From Pseudonocardia sediminis (GTDB lineage: Bacteria > Actinomycetota > Actinomycetes > Mycobacteriales > Pseudonocardiaceae): a stretch of DNA of 64,000 nucleotides. The notes beneath the pieces are model-generated. The model was not told where the DNA came from. It did not search any database and was given only the letters and a program-made list of their open reading frames with translations. The stretch is from NCBI RefSeq assembly GCF_004217185.1, contig NZ_SHKL01000001.1:5330001-5394000 (forward strand), written 5' to 3'. The translations under genes and the position numbers were made by a program. Below, piece by piece: positions 1-8,349 of the stretch; within the stretch, counting starts at the first letter, position 1, and every line of letters begins with the position of its first letter.

Positions 1-1204
1 CGATGCCGTCCGCGACCCCGATCGGGGTCACCAGGCCGTCGTGCGAGCGCTCGGTCCACCGGTCGCCGTCGGCGGGCAGCAGGTCGCGGAACGCGCCGAG
101 GCGGCCACGCCACTCCTCGTGCGCCGCGACGATCTGCTCGCAGATCCGCGTGACGGCGTCCGGGGACTGCGGGACGTCCGGCCCGACGAGCACGTGCGGC
201 CCGGTCAGCGACGTCCGCACCGGCGCCGGGACGCCCTCGGGGTCGACTCCCGGGGGGTCGCCGAACGTCACCGTCTCGACCGGCCGGGGCAACGCCGCCG
301 GGACGTCGAGCAGCACCAGCACGACGCCGGCCGCGATCCCGCCGCGTGCGACGCGCTGCAGCTGGCGCAGCTCCGCCTCCGGCAGCTCGCGGCCGCCGCC
401 GACGAGCACGGCCACCATCCAGGACTCCGGACGCCGCCCGGTCCGCTGCGCCAGCTCCTTCAGCGACGAGCTGCCCTCGGCGAGCACGCGGGTCTGGACC
501 CGGCGGATCCGGTCGGCGAGCTGGGAGAGCAGCGCCTCCAGGCGCGTCGGGTCGTGCACGGTCAGCAGGCCCGTCCGGGTCAGCGGGTAGAGCCCCGGCA
601 GCGCGCCGGCCAGCTGCCCGACGTCCCACACGTGCACGTTCACCACGCCGGGCCGGAAGTGGCGCAGCATCCGCAACACCAGCGCCTCGACCATCGCCTC
701 GGCCCGCTCACGCGTGGCCGGGGTCGAGACGACCTGCAGGTGCGCGCCGTCCAGCAGCGGGACGGCGACGCGGAACGGCGCGCCGCCCTCCACCGAGCCG
801 GTGCCCAGGGCCCACATCTCGGGGACAGGCCCGACCGCCTCGACGACGCCGGCGTCCGGCGACCAGTCGCGGGGGTGGTCCCCGGCGGCACCCGGCGCGG
901 CGGCGGAGACGATGTCGTTCAGCTCGGCCGGCGAGTCGCCCTGCCAGCGGTCGAACGCGTGCGCGCGGTCGTCGGCGACCCGGGCGAAGACGTCGGCGAA
1001 CCGGGGGTTGGCCAGCACCCGGGCGAGTCCCGGATCCTGCTGTGCCGCGTCGTGCCCGGTCTCGCGCAGCCACAGCTCGGCGAGCACCTCGGCGTGCCGC
1101 CGCGCGGCCGCGTCCCGGCGCGCCTCGGCGGACCCGAGCGCGGCGGAGGCGGCCGCGTGGAACGCCGCGAACGCGCTGCGGATCCGATCGCTGCGACGGC
1201 CCAT
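1..1204 (-). CDS. FtsK/SpoIIIE-like ATPase, N-terminal part, cut by the left edge
   Basis: An open minus-strand frame begins at an ATG (1204) and runs about 401 codons off the window without a stop. The start is an alanine/arginine-rich helical region (RSAFAAFHAAASAALGS). The part nearest the edge reads WTERSHDGLVTPIGVADG, which from memory is the type of sequence just before the P-loop in actinobacterial FtsK/SpoIIIE-domain proteins whose motor domain follows an N-terminal region of about 400 residues. The Walker motifs would lie beyond the edge, so the motor itself is not seen. It lies 22 bp downstream of the small helical gene at 1227-1487 and is probably co-transcribed with it. The coding call is firm; the family call is inference from the juxta-motor motif. 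Confidence 0.68.
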   Translation of the reverse strand, partial: MGRRSDRIRSAFAAFHAAASAALGSAEARRDAAARRHAEVLAELWLRETGHDAAQQDPGLARVLANPRFADVFARVADDRAHAFDRWQGDSPAELNDIVSAAAPGAAGDHPRDWSPDAGVVEAVGPVPEMWALGTGSVEGGAPFRVAVPLLDGAHLQVVSTPATRERAEAMVEALVLRMLRHFRPGVVNVHVWDVGQLAGALPGLYPLTRTGLLTVHDPTRLEALLSQLADRIRRVQTRVLAEGSSSLKELAQRTGRRPESWMVAVLVGGGRELPEAELRQLQRVARGGIAAGVVLVLLDVPAALPRPVETVTFGDPPGVDPEGVPAPVRTSLTGPHVLVGPDVPQSPDAVTRICEQIVAAHEEWRGRLGAFRDLLPADGDRWTERSHDGLVTPIGVADGI

Positions 1205-1226
1205 CACACGAGGTGGTCGACGGCTC

Positions 1227-1487
1227 TCACAGCCGGCCGGCGACGTCGTCGGCGGACTGCATCGCGATCTGGAGGGCCTGTTCGACCTCGTCGATCTTCT
1301 CCGACGCGGCGGCGAAACGGGCGCGGGCGTCGTCGGCGTCGTTCTGGGCCGTGCCGTAGATGTTCTGGGCGAAGGCGGCGCCGGCCTCCTGGATGGCCTG
1401 ACGGGCGTGCCGCAGCGCGCCGAGGCTCTCGGTGGCCTGCTGGTTGGCCCGTCCGATCCCTGCGCGGATCTCGTCGATGTTCGCCAT
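1227..1487 (-). CDS. Small helical hypothetical protein upstream of the FtsK-like gene
   Basis: An 86-residue protein starting MANIDEIRAGIGRANQQ. It is almost entirely predicted helix, rich in Ala, Gln and Glu, with no Cys or Trp and no signal peptide. Its size and helix-only character resemble WXG100-like or coiled-coil partners of FtsK-family ATPases, but there is no WXG motif, so I do not assign it to that family. It ends 22 bp before the FtsK-like gene, so the two probably form one operon. Function unknown; a role as a partner or substrate of the neighbouring ATPase is inferred from position only. Confidence 0.7.
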   Translation of the reverse strand: MANIDEIRAGIGRANQQATESLGALRHARQAIQEAGAAFAQNIYGTAQNDADDARARFAAASEKIDEVEQALQIAMQSADDVAGRL

Positions 1488-1709
1488 GAGGCCCTCCGTG
1501 CGAGTGCGTGCGACCTTCTCCGTCCGGCCGCCGTGTGCAACCTAGGGCGCAACCGCCGTCATCATGGTGAGCCGCGCCGTCACCGGGCGCAACGTAGCCG
1601 AGCGTGACGCGCGACGCCGTGAACGGGAGTCGTGACCGGTTCGTTCCCCGGCAGGGCCGTTCGGCCGCTTACCGTGAGGTTCCGACGACCCCGACCTGGG
1701 AGTGTGACG

Positions 1710-3074
1710 ATGGCGTCCCCCGCCGCGCAGCCCGACACCCTCGAGCCGCCGACAGGGTCGGCGAAGATCCGGGCGATCGGGCCCGGACTGCTCGCCGCCG
1801 CGACCGGGGTCGGGGCGGGTGACCTCGTCGCGACGATGGTGGCCGGGGCCAGCTTCGGCACCGTCCTGCTGTGGGCCGCGCTCGTCGGCACGGCCGTGAA
1901 GCTCGCGCTCGGCGAGGGCGTCGGACGCTGGCACCTGGCCTCGGGCGCCACGATGCTCGACGGCTGGCGGCGGCTGGGCTACTGGGCGACGGTCTTCTTC
2001 GGCGTCTACATCGTGATCTGGGGCTTCGTCTACGGCGCGACCGCGATGTCGGCGGTCGGGCTCCCGCTCAACGCGCTGTTCGGCGGCCTGTCGGTGCGGT
2101 ACTGGGGGATGATCGCCGGAGTGCTCGGCCTGGCCCTGGTGTGGGCGCAGCGCTACGAGGTCTTCGAGAAGTTCATGACCGTGCTGGTGCTCCTCAAGTT
2201 CGTCTCGGTGGTCTCGATCGCGGTCCTGGTCGGGCCGGACCTGGGCTCGCTGTTCTCCGGGCTGGTGCCGCGGCTGCCGTCCGGGTCGACGGTCTACGTG
2301 CTCGGGCTGATCGGCGGTGTGGGCGGCACGATCACGATGGCGTCCTACGGGTACTGGCTCTTCGCGAAGGGCTGGAAGGGCCCGCGCTGGCTGTCGATGA
2401 TGCGCCTCGACAACGCCGTCGGGTACATCATGACCGGCATCTTCGTGGTGTCGATGCTGATCGTCGGGTCCACGATCCTGCTCGGGCAGGACCTCACCGA
2501 GTCCGACTCCGGCCTGCTCGTGCTCGGTGACCGGCTCGCCGAGCTGTACGGCCAGCCCGCGCGGATCCTGTTCCTGGTCGGTTTCCTGGCCGTCACGCTG
2601 ACGTCGTTGCTGGGGGTCTGGAACGGCGTCTCGCTGCTGTTCACCGACTGGACCCGGACGATCCGCCTGCCGCACGGGCGCAAGGCCGACGTCGGCGCCG
2701 ACGCGGCCACCCCGAACGCGATCGTGCCCGGCGAGTCCGTGCCCGAGCGCACCGGCGACGGCCCGGGACGGCCGAGCGCCTACGAGGCACGGGCTGCGGA
2801 GAAGAGCCTTCCGTTCCGCGGGTACCTGCTGTGGCTGACGTTCCCGCCGATGCTGCTCCTGCTCTTCGACAAGCCGTTCGGGCTCACGCTCGTCTACGGC
2901 GTGCTGGGCTCGTTCTTCATGCCGTTCCTGGCCATCACGCTGCTGCTCCTGCTGAACACCAAGCGGGTGGTGGCCGAGGGCCGCTCCGGGTGGCTGTCGA
3001 ACGCGATCCTGGGCATCTCGTCGGTGCTGTTCCTGGCCCTGCTGGTGACCGACGTCCAGCAGCGGCTGTTCTGA
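1710..3074 (+). CDS. Nramp-fold metal-ion transporter, atypical
   Basis: A 454-residue polytopic membrane protein with about 11-12 hydrophobic segments. I chose the ATG at 1710 (MASPAAQPDT); the open frame extends upstream to 1632 but that part looks non-coding. The opening IRAIGPGLLAAATGVGAGDL matches the position of Nramp TM1, yet the canonical metal-binding DPGN is absent and GAGD stands there. In TM6 the usual MPHN is replaced by a GGTITMASYGYW stretch. A soluble loop of about 50 residues (around residues 340-390) separates the last helices. The family is known for proton-coupled Mn/Fe uptake; with both metal motifs changed, the substrate here is open. It stands alone and is followed by a long palindrome. 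Confidence 0.85.
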   Translation: MASPAAQPDTLEPPTGSAKIRAIGPGLLAAATGVGAGDLVATMVAGASFGTVLLWAALVGTAVKLALGEGVGRWHLASGATMLDGWRRLGYWATVFFGVYIVIWGFVYGATAMSAVGLPLNALFGGLSVRYWGMIAGVLGLALVWAQRYEVFEKFMTVLVLLKFVSVVSIAVLVGPDLGSLFSGLVPRLPSGSTVYVLGLIGGVGGTITMASYGYWLFAKGWKGPRWLSMMRLDNAVGYIMTGIFVVSMLIVGSTILLGQDLTESDSGLLVLGDRLAELYGQPARILFLVGFLAVTLTSLLGVWNGVSLLFTDWTRTIRLPHGRKADVGADAATPNAIVPGESVPERTGDGPGRPSAYEARAAEKSLPFRGYLLWLTFPPMLLLLFDKPFGLTLVYGVLGSFFMPFLAITLLLLLNTKRVVAEGRSGWLSNAILGISSVLFLALLVTDVQQRLF

Positions 3075-3087
3075 GTCCCGCCCCGGG

Positions 3088-3159
3088 CCCGTGATCGGCG
3101 GCCGGGTCCCGATCGCGGCCACCGGTGGCCGCGATCGGTGCCGGGACGCCGATCACGGG
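3088..3159. repeat. Intergenic palindrome, copy A
   Basis: A 72-nt near-perfect inverted repeat. The left half begins CCCGTGATCGGCGG and the right half ends CGCCGATCACGGG, with a central GGCCACC/GGTGGCC. It lies just after the Nramp gene stop and overlaps the last codons of the convergent MerR gene (stop at 3153). It may act as a bidirectional terminator. Related elements lie at 5725-5791 and 39032-39097. Confidence 0.8.
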
Positions 3160-3956
3160 CCGGGGTCGGCCTCGCAGGCCCGCAGGTGGTCCGCCAGCCG
3201 GCCGGCCGCGGTGAGCATGGCGCGGGCACGGGCGTCGAGGCGCGCCCGCCAGTCGTCGAGCGACGCGGCGAGGGGCTCCGGTCCCCCGGCCCGCCGGACC
3301 TGGTCGACGACGACGGCGATGTGGGCGAGCGGATAGCCGCCGCGGCGCAGCAGGTGCGCCAGTTCCGCGTCGCGGACGTCGTCGGCGGAGTAGCGGCGGC
3401 TACCGCCACCCTCCCGGTCCGGGACGAGGATCCCGGCGCGCTCCCACGCCCGCAGCGTCGCCGGGACCACGCTCAGCCGGTGCGCCAGCGCGCCGATCGG
3501 GATCAGCCGCTGCGGGCGCTCCGCCGCCGGGCGGGCCGGTACCGACGGGCGGGCCGGTACCGACGGGCGGGCCGGTACCGACGGACGGGCCGGTACCGAC
3601 GGACGGGCCAGGGCGCCCACGGCCTTCTCGACGGCGTCGAGGGTCTCCCGGTCGCGCAGCAGCCGTACGTGGCTCTCGTCGATCGCCCGCAGCGCGGCCG
3701 CCCGGTCACCGCGGCCGACCGCCCGCATCACCTCGGATCCGGTCGCGTGCCCGTGCGCGGCGACGAGGGCGACATGCGCGCGCAACGCGACCGCGTGCCG
3801 CTCGGTGTAGACGCGGTAGCCGCTCGGAGTGCGCCGGGCCGGGGGCAGGACGGCGTCGCGCTCGTAGTTGCGGACCGCCTGGGCCGACAGGCCGTGCTCC
3901 CGGGCGAGGTCGACCGGGCGGTACTGCCCATTACCTCCGGTTTGAGACTTCACCAT
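3153..3956 (-). CDS. Tandem-domain MerR regulator (TioE-like)
   Basis: A 267-residue protein with two MerR-type winged-helix domains. The first (about residues 10-60) has QAVRNYERDAVLPPARRTPSGYRVY; the second (about 165-235) has TLRAWERAGILVPDREGGGSRRYS. Between them is a helical segment and a linker of four RPSVPA repeats encoded by an 18-bp tandem repeat. The chosen ATG at 3956 begins MVKSQTGG just before the first domain; a frame extending to 4094 would run into the divergent gene. The architecture matches the TioE family. It is divergent from the erythromycin esterase-like gene at 4019, 62 bp away, so it probably controls that gene and itself. Confidence 0.85.
   Translation of the reverse strand: MVKSQTGGNGQYRPVDLAREHGLSAQAVRNYERDAVLPPARRTPSGYRVYTERHAVALRAHVALVAAHGHATGSEVMRAVGRGDRAAALRAIDESHVRLLRDRETLDAVEKAVGALARPSVPARPSVPARPSVPARPSVPARPAAERPQRLIPIGALAHRLSVVPATLRAWERAGILVPDREGGGSRRYSADDVRDAELAHLLRRGGYPLAHIAVVVDQVRRAGGPEPLAASLDDWRARLDARARAMLTAAGRLADHLRACEADPGP
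3533..3604. repeat. 18-bp tandem repeat, four copies, inside the MerR gene
   Basis: Four units of GGGCCGGTACCGACGG(G/A)C in exact 18-bp register. On the minus strand each encodes RPSVPA, so the array gives a Pro-rich interdomain linker. Because the unit is a multiple of three, copy-number change would alter linker length without a frameshift. Confidence 0.9.
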
Positions 3957-4018
3957 GCTTCTCCTGCAGGTTCGGCGGAAAACCTTCACCGGGTCGTTCA
4001 AGGATACGATGAACGCCC
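3957..4018. promoter_or_regulatory. Divergent promoter/operator between the MerR and esterase genes
   Basis: This 62-bp gap contains CCTT (3983-3986) and AAGG (4000-4003) as a dyad with a 13-bp interior, the spacing style of MerR-family operators. A -10-like TACGAT (4005-4010) ends eight bases before the esterase ATG, which would give a leaderless transcript. No convincing -35 could be placed, so promoter details are inference. Confidence 0.5.
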
Positions 4019-5728
4019 ATGACCTCCTCGTTCCCGGCCCCGAATCGCGTCCCCTCCTTCGGCTTCGACGACGACACCGCCCTCGCCGCGGCACTGGACG
4101 CGCTGCTGGATCCCACCCCGGACCTGCTCGCCCTCGGGGAGCCGACGCACGGCGAACCCGCGCTGCCGACCATGCGCAACCGGCTGTTCGCGCTGCTGGC
4201 CGAGCGGGGTTTCGGCTCGATCGCGCTGGAGACCGACGCCGTCGCCGCGCTCGAGGTGGACGCGTACGTGCGCGGCGGGACGGGCACGCTCGACGCGGTG
4301 ATGGCGTCCGGGTTCACCCACGGGTTCGGTGAGCTCCCGGCCAACCGGGAGCTGGTGGCCTGGATGCGCGCCCACAACGACACGCTGCCCCCGGCCCGGC
4401 GCCTGGCCTTCCACGGCGTCGACGCCCCGACCGAGGCGGACCTCATCCCCAGCCCCCGCCCCTACCTCACCCACCTGCACCGCTACCTGTTCGACCACCT
4501 GGATCCCGCGGAGCTGCCCCGCGACGCCGCGACACGAGAGCAGGGCGGGCTCGACCGGCTGCTCGGCGACGACGACCGCTGGTCCGACCGGGCCGCCCTG
4601 TACGACGCCGCGGTCTCGATCGGGGGCTCCCCCGAGGCCCGCGCGCTGCGGGTGCTCACCGACGACCTGATGACCGCACTGCACACCGGCGCACCCCGGC
4701 TGGTCGCGGCCACCTCGCCGGAGGACTGGCACGCGGCCGCCGTGCACGGTCGCTCCGCGCTGGGCCTGCTCCGCATCCACGCGCACGCCGCCGACCCCGG
4801 CCGCGGTCCCGGGGAGCGCCTGTCGCGGCTGCTGGGGATCCGGAGCGCGCTGATGGCCGAGCACCTGCACGCCGTCCGCGCCCGTGAACGGCACCGCGGA
4901 CCGACGTTCGTCTTCGCGCAGAACGCGCACCTCCTGCGCCACCCGGCCCGGTGGGCGATCCCCGGGATGGACGTCGAGTGGTCCGGCGCGGGCGCGATCG
5001 TCGCCGCGGTCGGCGTCGAGCGCTGCACCGTCGTCGCGGGCAGCCTGGGCGCGAGCAGCGTCAACGGGCTCCCGGCACCGGCGCCGTCGACGTTCGAGGG
5101 GGCGCTGGAACGGGTCGCCGGCGGGAGCGCGCTGCTGCCCACCAGCCAGGTCCCCCGCGACGGCCTGCACACCCGGACCGACGCGAGCGGCGACCGCGGC
5201 TACGCCCCGCTGTCGGCGGAGAACCTCGACCACGCCGACGCCGTCCTGCACGTGGCGACCTCACCGGGCGCCCCGCTCACGACCACGGCACCGCCCACCG
5301 ACGCCGACCTCGCGGCCCGGATCCTGCGCGATCTGCCCGGCATCACGCACCTGCGGGTCGGCGAGGACCACGAGGCGGCGGCGCACAGCATGGGCGACTG
5401 GTTCTTCTCCGTCGACGGGGCGCGGATGCCGTTCGCGACGATCGTCGTCCACGACACACCGGGGTTCGACGAGCGATCAGCCCTGCACCGGCCGGGGGTG
5501 TTCCGCCTCAACATCGGGGTCGGGCGCGAGGAGTTCGAGGCCCTGTTCGGCACCCCGCCGGCCGAGCTCGAGCAGTGCCGACCGGACGTCTCCGTCCTGG
5601 ACCGGATCGTCCCGCACCCGGCCTACGGACGTCAGGGATGGGTCGCCGTCCTCAACCCCACCGACGCGACGCTGCCCGAGATCGACCGGCTGCTCGCCCT
5701 GGCGCACGGGCGCCGTTCCCCGCAGTGA
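4019..5728 (+). CDS. Erythromycin esterase-like protein fused to DUF6194
   Basis: A 569-residue protein. Residues about 1-400 form an erythromycin esterase (EreA/EreB-type) domain: LALGEPTHGEP holds the conserved His44 and Glu46, followed by SIALETDA and FVFAQNAHLLRHP. After an Ala/Thr/Pro-rich joint, residues about 425-569 match DUF6194, with GDWFFSVDG, FATIVVHDTPGFDE and GVFRLNIGVGREEFEALFG. Ere enzymes hydrolyse macrolide lactone rings; whether this one does is not shown. DUF6194 has no known reaction. It is divergent from a TioE-like MerR regulator, which suggests induction by a small ligand. The ATG at 4019 directly follows the promoter region with no Shine-Dalgarno, consistent with leaderless translation. 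Confidence 0.85.
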   Translation: MTSSFPAPNRVPSFGFDDDTALAAALDALLDPTPDLLALGEPTHGEPALPTMRNRLFALLAERGFGSIALETDAVAALEVDAYVRGGTGTLDAVMASGFTHGFGELPANRELVAWMRAHNDTLPPARRLAFHGVDAPTEADLIPSPRPYLTHLHRYLFDHLDPAELPRDAATREQGGLDRLLGDDDRWSDRAALYDAAVSIGGSPEARALRVLTDDLMTALHTGAPRLVAATSPEDWHAAAVHGRSALGLLRIHAHAADPGRGPGERLSRLLGIRSALMAEHLHAVRARERHRGPTFVFAQNAHLLRHPARWAIPGMDVEWSGAGAIVAAVGVERCTVVAGSLGASSVNGLPAPAPSTFEGALERVAGGSALLPTSQVPRDGLHTRTDASGDRGYAPLSAENLDHADAVLHVATSPGAPLTTTAPPTDADLAARILRDLPGITHLRVGEDHEAAAHSMGDWFFSVDGARMPFATIVVHDTPGFDERSALHRPGVFRLNIGVGREEFEALFGTPPAELEQCRPDVSVLDRIVPHPAYGRQGWVAVLNPTDATLPEIDRLLALAHGRRSPQ

Positions 5729-5791
5729 TCGATCTGTGGGAGACGATCGGTGCCGTCGGTGGCACCGATCGTCACACTCCGATCGATCATG
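5725..5791. repeat. Intergenic palindrome, copy C
   Basis: An inverted repeat that begins at the stop codon of the esterase gene. Its inner arms ACGATCGGTGCC and GGCACCGATCGT are perfect, and GATCGAT and ATCGATC form an outer pair. It shares GATCGGTGCC with copies A and B. It is placed as a terminator would be, but it lacks a T-tract. Confidence 0.7.
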
Positions 5792-5845
5792 GAAGACCGA
5801 CACGGGGATACGCCGCACCCGTCCTCGCGGGCGCCTTGCCCGCGC

Positions 5846-6655
5846 TCAGCCGGACAGCGCGTCCCCGGTGCGGACCGTGCCGCCGGTGAGGACACGGGCG
5901 TAGAGACCGGCGCACGGCAGGACGCCGAAGCCCTCCACCTCGACCCGGTTCAGTGTCATCAGCGGGCGCAGGGACTGCGGCGAGCGCGGCAGGTCACCGT
6001 GCTCCAGGGTCGGGACCGAGCAGCGCGGGGTAGGCAGCGCACCGGCCAGGCGGACCCCGCCGACGGTGAACTCACGGCCGACCCACTCGTTCTCCGAGAA
6101 CGCCGGGTGTCCCGGCGGGGTGGCGATCACCAGGTTCGGCCGGTAGCGCAGCGCCTCCACGCCGAGGGCGTCGAGCGTGGCGGTGGTGATCAGGTGGATC
6201 GGCGAGTGGTCGACGAACCGTCCGCCCGGAGTGCCCTGGGCGATCTCCAGGATCGCGGCCTCGACGTCGGCGTCGAGACCGTGCGAGAGCACGTCCTCCG
6301 GGTCCGGGCGCTCGACCGACGCCCCGTCGGCGCGCTCGGCGGCCATCCGGACGTCGCGTCCGAGCAGGGCCGACAGCGCCTCGTCGGCCTCGCCCGCCGG
6401 CAGGCCGCGGCCGTCGGGCAACGTGACGGTGACGCCGTCGCGGCCGGACTCGGCTCGGCACTTGAGCAGGTCCCGGTACCAGCGGGGCTGCTTGGCCGTG
6501 GCGACCCGGCCGGTCGCGGTGTCGAGCAGCGCCAGCCCGCGGTCCCCGACGACGCCGTGCTCGTCGAGCTCGAGGGCGTCGACGTCCTCGCCGAGCATCG
6601 ACTTCACCGGGTAGCGGTGCAGCGACGCCACCGATCCGACGATCTCCGCGGCCAT
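5846..6655 (-). CDS. MOSC domain-containing protein
   Basis: A 269-residue protein. An N-terminal MOSC beta-barrel domain opens with VASLHRYPVKSMLGE and the MOSC domain follows: VDHSPIHLITTATLDAL, RYRPNLVI, and PTPRCSVPTLEHG, which carries the conserved Cys expected to bind sulfur. The start at 6655 is preceded by GGAGG at correct spacing; an upstream in-frame ATG lies before that site and is less likely. MOSC proteins of the YcbX/mARC type reduce N-hydroxylated bases with a molybdenum cofactor; that activity is inferred from family only. It lies just downstream of the ABC operon on the same strand, with a 34-bp gap. Confidence 0.85.
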   Translation of the reverse strand: MAAEIVGSVASLHRYPVKSMLGEDVDALELDEHGVVGDRGLALLDTATGRVATAKQPRWYRDLLKCRAESGRDGVTVTLPDGRGLPAGEADEALSALLGRDVRMAAERADGASVERPDPEDVLSHGLDADVEAAILEIAQGTPGGRFVDHSPIHLITTATLDALGVEALRYRPNLVIATPPGHPAFSENEWVGREFTVGGVRLAGALPTPRCSVPTLEHGDLPRSPQSLRPLMTLNRVEVEGFGVLPCAGLYARVLTGGTVRTGDALSG

Positions 6656-6689
6656 CGCGGTCACCTCCACCTGTGTGTGCGGACCGAGC

Positions 6690-7601
6690 CTACGGTGCGT
6701 TCCCGGCCAGCCCGTTGCGCGCGAGCCAGTCGGCGGCGACCGTGCGCAGCGCCGGCTTGTCCGGCCCGGCCGCCTCGGTGTTGACCGCCAGCAGCTCCTC
6801 GGTGGTGAGCTTCGCCGAGACCCGGTCCAGCACGCCGGTGACCTGCGGGGTCGCCTTGCGCTTCACCATCACCGGGACGATGTTCTGGGCGGCGAAGTTC
6901 TCCTTCGGGTCCTCCAGCACGACCAGCCCGTTCTGGGCGACGGCCGGGTCGGTGGTGAACAGGTCGGCGGCCTGGACGTCCCCGTCGACGAGCGCGGTCA
7001 CGGTCAGCACGCCACCGGCGTCGAGCGACCGGTAGGACTTGAACGCGCAGTCGTAGTTCTCGCGCAGGGCGGGGATGCCGTCCGGGCGGGTCTGGAACTC
7101 CGGGGACCCGCCGAACACGATGTCCTTGCAGTGCGGCGTCAGGTCGTCGAGCGAGCGCAGGCGCAGCCGGTCCGCGGTCTCCCGGGTGACCATCACGGCG
7201 TCCTTGTCCTGGGCCGGCGACATCGCCCCGGCGACCAGCTCCGGGGGCAGCACCTTCTGCAGCGCGGCGTAGACCTCGGCGGAGCGGCGCTGCTGGGCGC
7301 TCTCGTCGAGGTACTGCAGCAACGCGCCGCTGTAGTCGGGGATCAGGTCCACCGAGCCGTCCTGCAGCGCCGGGAAGTAGGCCTCCCGCGAGCCGATCGC
7401 CACCGGCTCCTCGACCTGCACACCGGCGCCCTGCAGGGCCTGGGAGTAGATCTCGGCGACGAGCTGGCTCTCGGTGAAGTTCCCGGACCCCATCGCGATC
7501 ACGTTCGGGTCGGACTCGGACCCGCCGCCGGAGAGCGGATCGCCCCCGCAGGCGGTCAGGCCCAGCACCGCGACCAGCAGAAGCGCGAGCAGACGCCTCA
7601 T
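6690..7601 (-). CDS. Osmoprotectant ABC transporter substrate-binding lipoprotein
   Basis: A 303-residue lipoprotein. MRRLLALLLVAVLGLTACGG is a clear lipoprotein signal with lipobox LTAC. The mature part has IAMGSGNFTESQLVAEIY, typical of the OpuAC/ProX/OsmF glycine betaine-choline binding family, and LIPDYSGALLQYLD. The start at 7601 has GAGGGAG upstream. It is the last gene of a four-gene operon (ATPase, permease, permease, binding protein), 13 bp after the second permease. It should capture betaine, choline or a related solute outside the membrane. Confidence 0.9.
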   Translation of the reverse strand: MRRLLALLLVAVLGLTACGGDPLSGGGSESDPNVIAMGSGNFTESQLVAEIYSQALQGAGVQVEEPVAIGSREAYFPALQDGSVDLIPDYSGALLQYLDESAQQRRSAEVYAALQKVLPPELVAGAMSPAQDKDAVMVTRETADRLRLRSLDDLTPHCKDIVFGGSPEFQTRPDGIPALRENYDCAFKSYRSLDAGGVLTVTALVDGDVQAADLFTTDPAVAQNGLVVLEDPKENFAAQNIVPVMVKRKATPQVTGVLDRVSAKLTTEELLAVNTEAAGPDKPALRTVAADWLARNGLAGNAP

Positions 7602-7614
7602 CGATCTCCCTCGC

Positions 7615-8349
7615 TCAGGCCGCACGGGAGGCCCCGGTGTCCGCGCCGCCCCGGATCAGCCGCAGCCGCCCCGGCTTCGACGCCGCGGAGCGCTCCTGCA
7701 GCCCCGGCGAGACGAGCAGCTTCTGCAGGCCGCCGAGCACGACGTCGGCGACGATCGCGAGCAGTGCGACCAGGATCGAGCCACCGATCATCTGCGGGAA
7801 GTCGCGCTGGGACAGGCCGTCGAGGATGAACCGGCCGAGCCCGCCCAGACCGACGTAGGCCGCGATCGTCGCCGTCGAGATGATCTGCAGCAGCGCACTG
7901 CGCACCCCGCCGATGATCAGCGGCAGGGCGTTGGGCAGCTCGACCTTGAACAGCACCTCACGTCCGCGCATGCCCATGCCCTTGGCCGCGTCCACGATCT
8001 GCGGGTCGACGTTGGCCACGCCGGAGTAGGTACCGGCCAGCAGCGGCGGGACGGCGAGGATCACGAGCGCGATCAGGGGTCCGAGCAGGCCCAGCCCGAC
8101 CGCGAGGAACAGCAGCACCAGCAGGCCCAGGGTGGGCAGGGCGCGCAGGGCGTTGGCGATCCCGACGACGAGGAACCCGCCGCGGCCGGAGTGCCCGATC
8201 CAGGCCCCCAGCGGCAACGCGATCACCAGGGCGATGACCAGCGTCAGCGCGGTATAGCCCAGGTGCTCGACCAGTCGCTGCGCGATGCCCGGGTTATCCG
8301 CGCCGCCGGCCCAGTTCTCGGCGCTGAACAGCCAGCTCAGATACGTCAT
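7615..8349 (-). CDS. Osmoprotectant ABC transporter permease, second
   Basis: A 244-residue membrane protein with 5-6 hydrophobic helices. The permease EAA-type loop is VDAAKGMGMRGREVLFKVELPNALPLIIGGVR. Its ATG at 8349 overlaps the stop of the preceding permease (ATGA), so translation is coupled. The C-terminal tail of about 30 basic residues is poorly conserved. It pairs with the upstream permease to form the channel of an OpuC/Osm-type importer. Confidence 0.9.
   Translation of the reverse strand: MTYLSWLFSAENWAGGADNPGIAQRLVEHLGYTALTLVIALVIALPLGAWIGHSGRGGFLVVGIANALRALPTLGLLVLLFLAVGLGLLGPLIALVILAVPPLLAGTYSGVANVDPQIVDAAKGMGMRGREVLFKVELPNALPLIIGGVRSALLQIISTATIAAYVGLGGLGRFILDGLSQRDFPQMIGGSILVALLAIVADVVLGGLQKLLVSPGLQERSAASKPGRLRLIRGGADTGASRAA

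Noticed and set aside
41..1489. Long plus-strand frame over the FtsK-like and small helical genes
   Set aside because: Its translation is Arg/Gly/Ala/Pro-rich without motifs, while the minus strand gives two proteins with normal composition.
3533..3604. Possible CRISPR or iteron array
   Set aside because: Units are contiguous, in frame and code for a Pro-rich linker.
3957..4094. Longer start for the MerR gene
   Set aside because: The extension would overlap the divergent esterase gene and is Arg-rich shadow sequence.
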